A stretch of DNA of 64,000 nt from Streptomyces sp. RFCAC02. Lineage in GTDB: Bacteria; Actinomycetota; Actinomycetes; Streptomycetales; Streptomycetaceae. Shown here one piece after another: positions 1-7,826 of the stretch. The translations under genes and the position numbers were made by a program. The notes below the pieces were generated by a model. The model was not told the origin of the DNA and did not search any database. It saw nothing but the letters and a program-made list of their open reading frames with translations. The DNA lies in assembly GCF_004193175.1 (NCBI RefSeq), contig NZ_SAUH01000001.1:62001-126000 (forward strand), read 5' to 3'. Position 1 is the stretch's first letter, and every line of letters begins with the position of its first letter.

Positions 1-851
1 CGTGCCAGGCGGCGCAGCGCGAGGGGCAGCGGCCCGGAGCCGGGCTCGGCGGTGACGTGCGTGACGGGGTCGATCACGACGAGGGCCGGGCCGTCGATCC
101 GGCCGGCCGTCTCGGTGATCCGCCGCAGTGTCGGCAGGTCGTCGCCGAGGTGCAGCGGGGCGGTCCGGAGCCTCGCTGCGGTGTCGGCGAGCCGGCGGCG
201 CTGGTCGTCGGGCAGGGTGCCGGCCGTGATGCGGTGCAGGTCGACGCCGGCCTCGGCGGCCAGGACCCGCGCCAGGACGTCGGCGCGGCTGAGGCGGCCG
301 GACGCGACCAGAACCGGACGCGGCGCGGCGGTGTCGAGCGCCGCGGTACGGGCCAGGTGGAGGGCCAGGGTGGTGGCGCCGCTGCCGGGCGGGGCGGTCA
401 CCACGGTCAGCCGGCCGGGCCGCAGACCGCCGGCCGTCACGTCGTCCAGGCCCGCGAGGCCGGTCGGCACCGCGTCCGCGGCGGGACGGGCGGTGGTGAG
501 GCTGTCCAGCAGGTCGCCGAGGGAGACGGCCGGGGCGTTTGTCGCCTGGTCCGCGCCGGTGAGCCGGGCGATCGGGCGCCCGCGGCGGGCGAGGACGACC
601 GGGCGCCCCGCCGCTGCGCCGCGCACCAGGTCGCCGAGCCTGGGCCGTGCGTCCGTCACCGTCCACACCGGCCAGCCGGCCGGCGGCGTCGTGTCCCCGG
701 GGGCGAGGGGTCCGAGGCACGCCTCGGCGCCGGAGTCGCGGTCGCGCAGCCGTGTCGTGCGGCCTTCCCCGGCGGCCCGGACCAACTCGGTCAGCCGCGT
801 GCGCGCGGCCTCGATCGGCACCGTCTGCGACCCGGCGTCGAGTCCGGTCAC
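1..851 (-). CDS. DnaB/RecA-like ATPase with N-terminal Phd-like repeats (partial, runs off left edge)
   Basis: The frame is open from a GTG at 851 to the window edge (about 283 residues visible); a second GTG lies directly upstream at 854, and a G-rich stretch precedes it. Two short repeats near residues 8-40 and 55-95 (VPIEAARTRLTELVRAA; TVTDARPRLGDLVRGAAAGR followed by PVVLARRGRPIARL) look like Phd/YefM antitoxin folds. From about residue 110 the protein resembles the DnaB C-terminal ATPase (TGLAGLDDVTAGGLRPGRLT, TAPPGSGATTLALHLA, then the Walker-B-like ALVVIDPVTHV). The invariant Walker A lysine is replaced by Ala159 (GSGATT), so ATP hydrolysis is doubtful. The C-terminus is outside the window. 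The family call is from motifs; function is unknown. Confidence 0.6.
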   Translation of the reverse strand, partial: MTGLDAGSQTVPIEAARTRLTELVRAAGEGRTTRLRDRDSGAEACLGPLAPGDTTPPAGWPVWTVTDARPRLGDLVRGAAAGRPVVLARRGRPIARLTGADQATNAPAVSLGDLLDSLTTARPAADAVPTGLAGLDDVTAGGLRPGRLTVVTAPPGSGATTLALHLARTAALDTAAPRPVLVASGRLSRADVLARVLAAEAGVDLHRITAGTLPDDQRRRLADTAARLRTAPLHLGDDLPTLRRITETAGRIDGPALVVIDPVTHVTAEPGSGPLPLALRRLA

Positions 852-959
852 CACACACCCCCTCGGGCAAGGAACGAGCACCCGAGACCTTACCGGTGAG
901 GTGCCGGGGTCCTCGACGGGCCGGTCGGCGGGTGTCGGAGGCGGCCGGTCCCGGCGCGG

Positions 960-1730
960 CTACGCGTCCCGGCGGCGGAGGGTGACGTAGCCGCCGGCGA
1001 GGGCGAGCGCGGACCAGGCCGCCAGGATGCCGACTCCGGTCCAGGGGCCGAAGGCCCTCTCGAACCGGAGGTCCTCCGGCGGTCCCGCCATGTGCAGGAT
1101 CATCGCCCCGGCCTGGTCGGGCAGGAACTGGAGGACGGTGCGCAGGCCCGGTACGTTCCCGAGCCCCTGCGAGCTGAGGAACAGGACCGGCATCAGCACC
1201 CCCAGCGCGCGTGCCGTACTGCGCAGCATCATGGTCACGCCCAGGGCGAACAGCGCCATGAGGACCAGGTAGAGCCAGCCGCCGGCGAGGGCGCGCGGCG
1301 CGTCCGCGTCCCCGGCGCCGATCCCGTGCGGGCCGAGTGCCCTCTGCGCGAGGAGGAACGAGAGGGGGACGGCGAGCGCCGCGACGAGGCCCGCGGCCAG
1401 CGCCACCACCAGCGCCTTCGCCGCAAGGAACCGGCCGCGCCGCGGCGTCGCCAGCAGCGAGGGGCGGAGCGTCCCCGCGCCGTACTCCGCGCCCGCCACC
1501 AGGACGGCGAACGCGACCAGTGCCAACTGCGCCAGCAGCGGGCCGAGCATCCCGGCGAGGACCGGGTCGGCGTCGGCGTGCATCGCGGGGCGTTCGTCGT
1601 AGGTGGCGCGGAGGCTGCTCCCGGCGAACCAGGCCATGCCGGCGGCGACGGCGAGCGTGGCGCCGAGTGCCCACAGCGTGGAGCGCACGGTCCTGATCTT
1701 CAGCCATTCGGCCGCCATCGCGTCCCTCAT
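960..1730 (-). CDS. ABC-2 type transporter permease
   Basis: A 256-residue integral membrane protein. It has a short cytoplasmic N-terminus (MRDAMAAEWLKIRTVRSTLW, typical of ABC-2 permeases), then about six hydrophobic segments, ending with a transmembrane helix and the basic tail YVTLRRRDA. The chosen ATG at 1730 overlaps the ATPase stop codon in an ATGA (1727-1730), so the two are translationally coupled and should form one exporter. The loop after helix 1 (ATYDERPAMHADADP) is probably extracytoplasmic. The pair is divergent from a histidine kinase/response regulator operon, the usual arrangement for antibiotic or peptide-sensing exporters. The substrate is not deducible. Confidence 0.85.
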   Translation of the reverse strand: MRDAMAAEWLKIRTVRSTLWALGATLAVAAGMAWFAGSSLRATYDERPAMHADADPVLAGMLGPLLAQLALVAFAVLVAGAEYGAGTLRPSLLATPRRGRFLAAKALVVALAAGLVAALAVPLSFLLAQRALGPHGIGAGDADAPRALAGGWLYLVLMALFALGVTMMLRSTARALGVLMPVLFLSSQGLGNVPGLRTVLQFLPDQAGAMILHMAGPPEDLRFERAFGPWTGVGILAAWSALALAGGYVTLRRRDA

Positions 1731-2656
1731 CGGTCCGCACCGCCCCCGGACGCGACCAGCCGCAGGAACGCGTCCTCGAGCGATCCTGTCCGCTCCCCCA
1801 TCGCGAGCAGCGGGATCGCGCAGCGTGCCGCGACACGGCCGACCTCCTCGGCCGGCAGCCCGTAGGCGCGCAGCCCGGAGGCGTCCGCCGTTTCCGGCTC
1901 CACGCGGGCGCCGGCGTCCGTCAGTGCCCGGCTCAGCCGGTCCCTGGCGGCCGGGCCGCCGGCGGCGCGCACCGCGACGTGCAGCCCGTCCACCGAGGCC
2001 AGGACGTCCGTCACCGGCGCGTCCGCCAGGAGGCGGCCCCGGTCGATCACGACCAGGTGGTCGGCCGTGAGGGCCATTTCGCCGAGCTGGTGGCTGGAGA
2101 CGAGGACCGTGCGGCCCTCGTCCGCCAGGGAACGCAGCAGGGTACGCAGCCAGACGGTGCCCGCCGGGTCCAGACCGTTGCCGGGTTCGTCCAGTACGAG
2201 GACCCGCGGGTCCCCGAGCAGGGCCGCCGCGATGCCGAGGCGCTGGCCCATGCCCAGGGACAGGGCACGCCCAGGCTTGCCCGCGGGCGCCCCGTCCAGG
2301 CCGGTGATCTCCAGCACCTCGGCCACGCGCCGGCGGGGGACGCCGCCCGCGCGGGCGAGCCAGCACAGGTGGTCGCGGGCGCTGCGGGCGCGGTGCCGGT
2401 CACGGGCGTCCAGCAGCGCGCCGACCTGCCGCAGGGGCCGGTCGAGGTCGCGGTAGCGGTGTCCGGCGACGCGCGCCTCGCCCGCGTCGGCGGCGTCGAG
2501 GCCGAGGAGGACGCGCAGTGTCGTCGACTTCCCGGCGCCGTTGGCGCCCAGGAAGCCCGTCACGCGGCCCGGCCGTGCGGTGAACGTCAGCCCGTCCACC
2601 GCCGGAGCGTCCCGTTTCCGGTACCGCTTGGTCAGATTGCGTATGTCGATCGTCAC
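1727..2656 (-). CDS. ABC transporter ATP-binding protein (drug/peptide export type)
   Basis: A 309-residue ATPase of the DrrA/CcmA-like class that energises the downstream permease. Walker A is GANGAGKST (about residue 35), the signature motif is LSLGMGQRL, Walker B is VLVLDEPGNGLDP, and the switch histidine lies in VLVSSHQLGEMALTADH. The roughly 80-residue C-terminal extension after the nucleotide-binding domain is usual for exporters with separate permeases. It is the first gene of a two-gene unit reading away from the two-component system starting at 2745, and its stop overlaps the permease start. Family is certain; the transported compound is unknown. Confidence 0.92.
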   Translation of the reverse strand: MTIDIRNLTKRYRKRDAPAVDGLTFTARPGRVTGFLGANGAGKSTTLRVLLGLDAADAGEARVAGHRYRDLDRPLRQVGALLDARDRHRARSARDHLCWLARAGGVPRRRVAEVLEITGLDGAPAGKPGRALSLGMGQRLGIAAALLGDPRVLVLDEPGNGLDPAGTVWLRTLLRSLADEGRTVLVSSHQLGEMALTADHLVVIDRGRLLADAPVTDVLASVDGLHVAVRAAGGPAARDRLSRALTDAGARVEPETADASGLRAYGLPAEEVGRVAARCAIPLLAMGERTGSLEDAFLRLVASGGGADR

Positions 2657-2687
2657 GTCCGGCGACGTTAGGCGGCACCCGAGGGCC

Positions 2688-2716
2688 GGACAGTCGACGA
2701 AAGTGGACAGTCGGCG
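2688..2716. promoter_or_regulatory. Direct repeat in the ABC/two-component divergent promoter
   Basis: GGACAGTCGACG (2688-2699) is repeated as GGACAGTCGGCG (2705-2716), start to start 17 bp, in the 88-bp gap between the divergent ATPase (2656) and kinase (2745). Tandem half-sites in this position are a reasonable binding site for the NarL-family regulator encoded at 4010; that assignment is inference. Confidence 0.4.
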
Positions 2717-2744
2717 TCACCTTCGGCCCCTACGCTCTTGTGTC

Positions 2745-4013
2745 ATGCACGCCTGGCACCCGCGGACTTCGCTCCCGCCCGCCGCGGCCGTCGCCGCCGA
2801 CACGCTGATGGTGGCGCTCGCGGCCTCCCCGGGGCCGCTCGCGACCGGCGCGTTCGCCGTCGCCGCGGCCGGTGCGGCGCTGGCGGGGCGGTGGTGGCCG
2901 TGGGCGGCGTTCGCCGGCGCGTCGGCGCTGCCGCCGCTCACCGGGGCCGGGTACGTCCTGCTGCTGTGGTCCGCCTACCGGGCCGGCCGTTCCCTCGGGT
3001 CGCGGGGCGACGCCGCGCGGGTCGCGGGGGCCGCGGCCGGGGGGTTCGCCCTCCATCTGCTGGCGGGAGAGCGGCACATGGCGGGCGGCCCCGGGACGGT
3101 CGGGCAACTGGTGATGGCCCACCTCGTGTTCGTGGCCCTGCCGCTGCTCGCCGGCCGCTACCTCGCCCAGCACCGGCACCTGCTGGACGCCCTCGCGGAG
3201 CGCAACCGGCGCCTGACCGCCGAGCGTGCCCTGCTCGCGGAGCGGGAGCGGCTGCGCGAACGGCTGCGGATCGCCCGGGAGATGCACGACTCGCTGGGGC
3301 ACCGGCTGGCGCTGGTGTCCGTGCAGGCGGCGGCGCTCGAGGTGGCCGCCGACCTGCCGGCGGCGCACCGCGACGCCGTCCGGGGCCTGGCCGGGGCGAC
3401 CCGGGATGCCCTCACCGAACTGCAGGATCTCGTCGGGCAGTTGCGGACGGGCGCGCCGCAGGGGGACGGTGGTGCGCGTCCCGTGCCGGACGTGGCAGCC
3501 GTCGAACGCCTGGTGGCGCGGTTCCGGCGGGCGGCGGCCGGGCGGCCCGTGGTGCTGCACCGGTCGGGGGCTCCGGTGCCGCTGTCGCCCGAGGCGTGGC
3601 GGGCCGCCTACGCGGTGGTGGAGGAGGGGCTCACCAACGCGGCGAAGCACGCGCCGGGCCGGCCTGTCGCCGTGTCCCTGACGTGGGAGCGCGACGCGCT
3701 GCTCGTCGCCGTCGAGAACCCGGGCGAGCCGTCGCCGGATGCCGCCGGCGGGGGTGGCGGGCACGGGCTGCGGGGGCTCGCGGAACGGGTCGAGGGCGCC
3801 GGCGGCATGCTCGACCACCGCCGCGCGGCAACCGGGTTCCGCCTGTTCGCGCTGCTGCCCGCCGCGCCGCCCGCCCCGCAGGCCGGTGACGGGCCCGCCG
3901 TGCCCGGGGCGGACGCCGGTCCCCTGCGCATGGCCCTCAGCGGCCTGGCCGTGGCGGCGCTGGTCCTCGTCGTCCTCCCCGCGGGGCTGCTGATGGGGAC
4001 CGGTGGCCGGTGA
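2745..4013 (+). CDS. Two-component sensor histidine kinase, NarL/DesK type (HisKA_3)
   Basis: A 422-residue membrane kinase. The first 150 residues are hydrophobic and form several membrane segments with almost no extracellular loop, as in intramembrane-sensing kinases. A coiled dimerisation region (ERNRRLTAERALLAERERLRE) leads to the HisKA_3 box REMHDSLGHRLALV with phospho-acceptor His181. The HATPase_c domain follows (GLTNAAKHAPGRP for the N box, GGHGLRGLAERVEGAGG for the G boxes). Unusually, a further hydrophobic segment ends the protein (LSGLAVAALVLVVLPAGLLM), giving a C-terminal membrane anchor after the ATPase domain. Its GTGA overlap with the next gene indicates coupled translation with its response regulator. 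Confidence 0.9.
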   Translation: MHAWHPRTSLPPAAAVAADTLMVALAASPGPLATGAFAVAAAGAALAGRWWPWAAFAGASALPPLTGAGYVLLLWSAYRAGRSLGSRGDAARVAGAAAGGFALHLLAGERHMAGGPGTVGQLVMAHLVFVALPLLAGRYLAQHRHLLDALAERNRRLTAERALLAERERLRERLRIAREMHDSLGHRLALVSVQAAALEVAADLPAAHRDAVRGLAGATRDALTELQDLVGQLRTGAPQGDGGARPVPDVAAVERLVARFRRAAAGRPVVLHRSGAPVPLSPEAWRAAYAVVEEGLTNAAKHAPGRPVAVSLTWERDALLVAVENPGEPSPDAAGGGGGHGLRGLAERVEGAGGMLDHRRAATGFRLFALLPAAPPAPQAGDGPAVPGADAGPLRMALSGLAVAALVLVVLPAGLLMGTGGR

Positions 4014-4690
4014 CGTCCGCCGCACACTCCGCCGTCCGCGTGCTGATCGCCGACGACGAGCCGCTCATCGTCACCGCGGTGCGGACCGTGCTGACGTCCG
4101 AGCCGGGGCTCGACGTGGTCGCCGAGGCGGCCGACGGGCGCGCCGCCGTCGAGGCGGCTCTGCGGCACCGCGTCGACGTGGCGGTGCTTGACATCACGAT
4201 GCCGCGCCTGGACGGGCTGTCGGCGGCTGAGGAGCTCCGCCGCCGCGCGCCGGACGTGCGGACCGTGATGCTGACGGCCTTCGGGGACGCGCCCAACGTG
4301 CTGCGCGCCCTGGCCGGCGGCGTCGCCGGGTTCGTCCTCAAGAACTGCACGCCGCAGGAGCTGGTCGCCGCGGTGCGGGCGGCCCACCGCGGCGACGCCT
4401 ACCTCTCGCCGGCCGTGACGCGGATGGTCCTCGGCCGCGTCGTCACGCCGGACGACCTGCGCCGCCGGCACGACGCCGTGCGGCGGCTGGCGGCGCTCAG
4501 CGCGCGGGAGCGCGATGTCGTCGAACTCCTCGCCGAAGGGCTGCCCAACGCGGAGATCGGCCGCCGTGTCCACATGACCGAGACGAGCGTGAAGACGTAC
4601 GTGAGCCGCGCCCTCGCGAAACTGGGGTGCGCCAACCGCGTGCAGGCCGCCCTCCTCGTCCGTGACGCGGAGCCCCACCCGATGCGGTGA
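4010..4690 (+). CDS. Two-component response regulator, NarL/FixJ family
   Basis: A 226-residue regulator starting at a GTG that overlaps the kinase stop codon. The receiver domain has the acidic pair D15-D16, phospho-acceptor Asp61 in VAVLDITMPRLDG, the conserved Thr in VMLTAFGD and Lys in FVLKN. The C-terminal LuxR-type helix-turn-helix is ALSARERDVVELLAEGLPNAEIGRRVHMTETSVKTYVSRALAKLGCANRV (read in segments). It is partner to the preceding kinase and most likely controls the divergent ABC exporter at 960-2656. Confidence 0.93.
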   Translation: MTSAAHSAVRVLIADDEPLIVTAVRTVLTSEPGLDVVAEAADGRAAVEAALRHRVDVAVLDITMPRLDGLSAAEELRRRAPDVRTVMLTAFGDAPNVLRALAGGVAGFVLKNCTPQELVAAVRAAHRGDAYLSPAVTRMVLGRVVTPDDLRRRHDAVRRLAALSARERDVVELLAEGLPNAEIGRRVHMTETSVKTYVSRALAKLGCANRVQAALLVRDAEPHPMR

Positions 4691-4732
4691 TCCCGAACGG
4701 GCGGCGGGGTCCCGCCCGCCGCGCGGCGCCGG

Positions 4733-5638
4733 TCAGCGCGGTGCGGGGGGCAGCGGGTGCTCCGTGAGGATCTCGTCCAGCGCCGCGCGGGTCACCGGGT
4801 CCAGCACCCTGGCCGGGAGCCGGACCGTGCCCGACGCGATGACACCGCGCCGCACCAGCACCTCCTTGTGGACGGCCCACGCCTGGCCCGGGCGCACGCC
4901 GATCAGGATCAGCGGCAGGAGCCGGAGGAAGGCGGCGCGCGCGTCGGCGCGGCGGCCGGCGGCGAGATCGTCGAGCACGCCGCGCAGCAGGTCAGTGAAC
5001 TCGCAGGCCGGCATGGTACCGACGGCCCCCGCGTCGTACTCCTCGATGAGGGCCTGCGCGTTCTGCCCGCCGAGGACGGCGAGGTCGCGGCCCGCCGTCG
5101 CGGCGGCGACGGCGGCGATCTTGACAGGGGTGGGCGGCGCCTCGACCTTGACCGACGCGATCCCGGGGACGCCGGCCAGCTCGGCGATCACCGCGACGGG
5201 CAGGGGGACGCCGGTGACCGACGGGGCGTCCTGGATCATCACGGGGACGCCGGCCCCGGTGGCGACGTCGGTGAAGAACTCGGGGACCTGCTCGGGCGCG
5301 GGCCTGGTGAGGAAGGGCGGCAGGACCATGAGGTGGTCGGCGCCCCCGTCGGCCGCCTCGTGCGCCATCCGCAGGGCGGTGACCGTGCTGGTGGCGTTGA
5401 CGCCGGCGACGATCGGCACGCCGGGTCCGGCGACCTCGCGGACGGTGCGCAGGATCGCGGCGCGTTCGTCGGCGGTGAGGGCGAAGCCCTCGCTGGCCAT
5501 GCCGAAGACGGCCAGGCCGTCCGCGCCGGCGGCGAGCTGGAACTCCACCAGGCGGCGCAGCGAGCCCAGGTCCAGGGCGCCCGTGCCGGTGAAGGGGGTG
5601 GCGAGAATCGGTATGAGGCCGTGGGGTGCGGCGGGCAT
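4733..5638 (-). CDS. Dihydrodipicolinate synthase (DapA)/N-acetylneuraminate lyase family aldolase or dehydratase
   Basis: A 301-residue class I aldolase-fold protein. The Schiff-base lysine is Lys164 (IASVKVEAPPTP). The usual YNxP tyrosine segment is replaced by IQDAP (135-139), so the catalytic Tyr of true DapA is absent; this and the sugar-acid gene neighbours argue against lysine biosynthesis. A role as 2-keto-3-deoxy-sugar-acid aldolase or dehydratase in the adjacent catabolic cluster fits. It lies just downstream of the enolase-superfamily gene (5 bp gap), both on the minus strand, so they are co-transcribed. The exact substrate is unproven. Confidence 0.82.
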   Translation of the reverse strand: MPAAPHGLIPILATPFTGTGALDLGSLRRLVEFQLAAGADGLAVFGMASEGFALTADERAAILRTVREVAGPGVPIVAGVNATSTVTALRMAHEAADGGADHLMVLPPFLTRPAPEQVPEFFTDVATGAGVPVMIQDAPSVTGVPLPVAVIAELAGVPGIASVKVEAPPTPVKIAAVAAATAGRDLAVLGGQNAQALIEEYDAGAVGTMPACEFTDLLRGVLDDLAAGRRADARAAFLRLLPLILIGVRPGQAWAVHKEVLVRRGVIASGTVRLPARVLDPVTRAALDEILTEHPLPPAPR

Positions 5639-5643
5639 GGGGA

Positions 5644-6810
5644 TCAGCTCTCCTCGGCGAGTTCGGTCACCTTGTCGGCATCGACCTCGATGCCGAGTCC
5701 GGGTCCGGTGGGGACGCGGAAGCCGTCGGGTCCCGCGTCGAGGGGCGTGCGCAGGATGCTGTCGGCCACCGGCAGGGTGTCCGCCTGGAACTCGAAGAAC
5801 GGGCAGTCGGCCGTCGCCGCGCTGAGGTGCACGCCGGCGGCGAGCGCGACGCCGAGCCCGACCGAGTGGTGGCAGGCGACGGGGACGTGGTGGGCGGAGG
5901 CCAGCTCCGCGATGGCGGCGGCCTCGGTGATGCCGGTACGGGCCACGTCGGGCTGGGCGACACCGAGGGCGCGGCGCCCGAGCCAGGCGGCGAACTCGTA
6001 GCGGTTGCGCAGCGCCTCGCCGACGGCGACGGGGGTGGCGATGCGGGAGGCGAGGTCACGGTGGCCCTCGATGTCCTCCGGAGCGAGCGGCGCTTCGAGG
6101 AAGAGGGCGCCGCGGCGGTCGAGTTCGCGGCCGAGGGTGAGGGCCTCGCCCGGGCGGTAGGCCCAGTGGGCGTCGACGGCGACGGCGAGGCCGGGGGCTG
6201 CGGCGGCGACCGCGTCGAAGGTGGCGAGGTCGGCCTCGACGCCCTTGCCGAGCGCGAGCTTCACGCGGGTCGCGCCCTTGCGCGCCCACTCGGCGGCGAG
6301 CGCGGCGCGGGCCTCGTCGGTGGGTTCGGGCAGCCCGGACACGTAGGCGGGGACGCGGTCGCGGTGGGCGCCGCCGAGGAGTTCGGTGAGCGACAGGCCG
6401 GTGACCCGCCCGTGCAGGTCCCACAGCGCGATGTCGACGGCGGCGAGCGCGTCGGCCTGGTGGCCGACGAGGTGGCCGCGCTCCCGCATCAGGTCGCGCA
6501 GGCGGTGCCAGAGCGGACGGACGCGCCGCGGGTCCTCGCCCACGAGGTGCGGGGCCAGCAGGCGGTCCACGACGGCCGCGGGGATCTCGGGGCCGACCGG
6601 TGCGAGGGCCTCGCCCCAGCCGGTGTGGCCCTCGTCCGTGCGGACGCGGACGAGCAGGGTCTCGAAGCGGCCGGAGTAGAGGCTGCGCCACGGCGCACGG
6701 ACGACATAGCCGCGGTCGGCGGTCAGCTCCTCGCCGTCCTCCAGCCGGCCGAGGTAGGCCCGGGCGGCTCTCAGCTTCAGCACGTACGTGGTGACGTCCA
6801 CGATGCGCAT
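5644..6810 (-). CDS. Mandelate racemase/muconate lactonizing enzyme family protein, probable sugar-acid dehydratase
   Basis: 388 residues, started at the ATG at 6810, which has an AAGGAG site 7 nt upstream. Enolase-superfamily marks are visible: a catalytic Lys in ATRVKLALGKG, metal ligands in VAVDAHWAY (Asp), LFLEAPLAPED (Glu) and PVAVGEALRN (Glu), and a C-terminal His in VACHHSVGLG. Such enzymes abstract the proton alpha to a carboxylate; together with the KDPG aldolase and KDG kinase downstream, dehydration of an aldonate to a 2-keto-3-deoxy acid is the likely reaction. It is divergent from the IclR gene at 6901. Confidence 0.82.
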   Translation of the reverse strand: MRIVDVTTYVLKLRAARAYLGRLEDGEELTADRGYVVRAPWRSLYSGRFETLLVRVRTDEGHTGWGEALAPVGPEIPAAVVDRLLAPHLVGEDPRRVRPLWHRLRDLMRERGHLVGHQADALAAVDIALWDLHGRVTGLSLTELLGGAHRDRVPAYVSGLPEPTDEARAALAAEWARKGATRVKLALGKGVEADLATFDAVAAAAPGLAVAVDAHWAYRPGEALTLGRELDRRGALFLEAPLAPEDIEGHRDLASRIATPVAVGEALRNRYEFAAWLGRRALGVAQPDVARTGITEAAAIAELASAHHVPVACHHSVGLGVALAAGVHLSAATADCPFFEFQADTLPVADSILRTPLDAGPDGFRVPTGPGLGIEVDADKVTELAEES

Positions 6811-6851
6811 TCCGCAACTCCTTCGTGCGTAAGTACGTCGAACGCGGAAAA

Positions 6852-6879
6852 TACTGCACGGGGGTTGCACATACTGCAA
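6852..6879. promoter_or_regulatory. Candidate IclR operator between the dehydratase and iclR-type genes
   Basis: A perfect inverted repeat TTGCA-CATAC-TGCAA lies at 6865-6879, and TACTGCA occurs twice as a direct repeat (6852 and 6872, exactly 20 bp apart, about two helical turns). It sits in the 90-bp divergent gap immediately upstream of the regulator gene, the usual place for autoregulated IclR binding. Confidence 0.5.
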
Positions 6880-6900
6880 GTCTCATCCAGAATCCCGGCC

Positions 6901-7716
6901 ATGACTTCGGAGCGAAACAGCAACCAGAGCGTCGAGCGCGCCGCCGCCGTCCTGCGGGCCTTCACACTCGGCCGCCCCGCGCTGCGCGTGTCGGACGTCG
7001 CCACCACCCTCGGCCTCGGGCTGTCCACGACATCCCGGCTGCTGGCGACGCTGGAGGCGGCGGAGCTGGTGCGCCGCGACCCCGTGAGCCAGCTCTACGA
7101 ACTCGGCCCGGCCGTCGTCACCATGGCGGGCGTCGCCCTGAACAACGACCCCGTCTACCGGCAGTCCCGCCCGGTCACCCAGCGCCTGGCCTGGGAGCTC
7201 GGGCTCGGCGCGAACGTCGCCGTCCGGCGCGGTGCCGAGCTGTTCTACCTGCAGAACGTGGAGGGCCAGCTCGCCCAGAAGTCGTACTCCCTGCTGGGGC
7301 AGCGCAATCCGCTGCACTCCACGGCGATGGGCAAGTGCCTGCTGCTGGACCTCTCCCCGGACCAGCGCCGCTCCCTCCTCGGTCCGCAGCCGCTGCACGC
7401 CTACACCGACCGCACCATCACCGATCCCGACGCCCTCGACGAGGACCTCGCCCGCTCCGGGCGGCGGGGTTACGCCACCGAGGTCGAGGAACTGGCGCTC
7501 GGCCGGGCCTGCATCGCCGCCCCCGTGCGCGACCACACCGGCGGGATCGTCGCCGCGCTGTCGGTCTCCGGCGCCCTGTCCGCGATCGCCCTGCACGAAC
7601 GGGAGGCGGAACTCGGCCGCCTGATCATCGAGGCGGCCGACTCCGTGAGCACCGGCCTCGGCTATCTCGGGCCGGTCCCGACCCCCCACGGCCCCGCCGC
7701 CCCGGCCGGCGCCTGA
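6901..7716 (+). CDS. IclR family transcriptional regulator
   Basis: 271 residues. The N-terminal winged helix-turn-helix (NQSVERAAAVLRAF, LRVSDVATTLGLGLSTTSRLLATLEAAELVRRD read in pieces) is followed by the effector-binding GAF-like IclR domain (AMGKCLLLDLSPDQRR; GYATEVEELALGRACIAAPVRD; GGIVAALSVSG). IclR proteins respond to small acids, often the substrate of the neighbouring pathway. Position between the divergent dehydratase/lyase pair and the co-directional transporter, aldolase and kinase suggests it controls the whole sugar-acid cluster. Confidence 0.92.
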   Translation: MTSERNSNQSVERAAAVLRAFTLGRPALRVSDVATTLGLGLSTTSRLLATLEAAELVRRDPVSQLYELGPAVVTMAGVALNNDPVYRQSRPVTQRLAWELGLGANVAVRRGAELFYLQNVEGQLAQKSYSLLGQRNPLHSTAMGKCLLLDLSPDQRRSLLGPQPLHAYTDRTITDPDALDEDLARSGRRGYATEVEELALGRACIAAPVRDHTGGIVAALSVSGALSAIALHEREAELGRLIIEAADSVSTGLGYLGPVPTPHGPAAPAGA

Positions 7717-7718
7717 CC

Positions 7719-7746
7719 GCGGACCGGGGACCGCTCCCCCGGTCCG
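7719..7746 (+). terminator. Hairpin terminator after the IclR gene
   Basis: Perfect 11-bp stem GCGGACCGGGG / CCCCGGTCCGC with a 7-nt loop, starting 2 nt past the stop codon. There is no T-run, as is common for streptomycete terminators. Confidence 0.55.
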
Positions 7747-7826
7747 CCTCCGCACCACCGCCGCCGGCAGCGCGCCCGCCGTGCGCCGGCGGCCGCCCCA
7801 CCCTCCCCGCACAGCCCGAGGTTCAC

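Noticed and set aside
4691..4732. GC-rich hairpin between the response regulator and the DapA-family gene
   Set aside because: The arms pair imperfectly, with a stem of about 6 bp, too weak to call as a bidirectional terminator.
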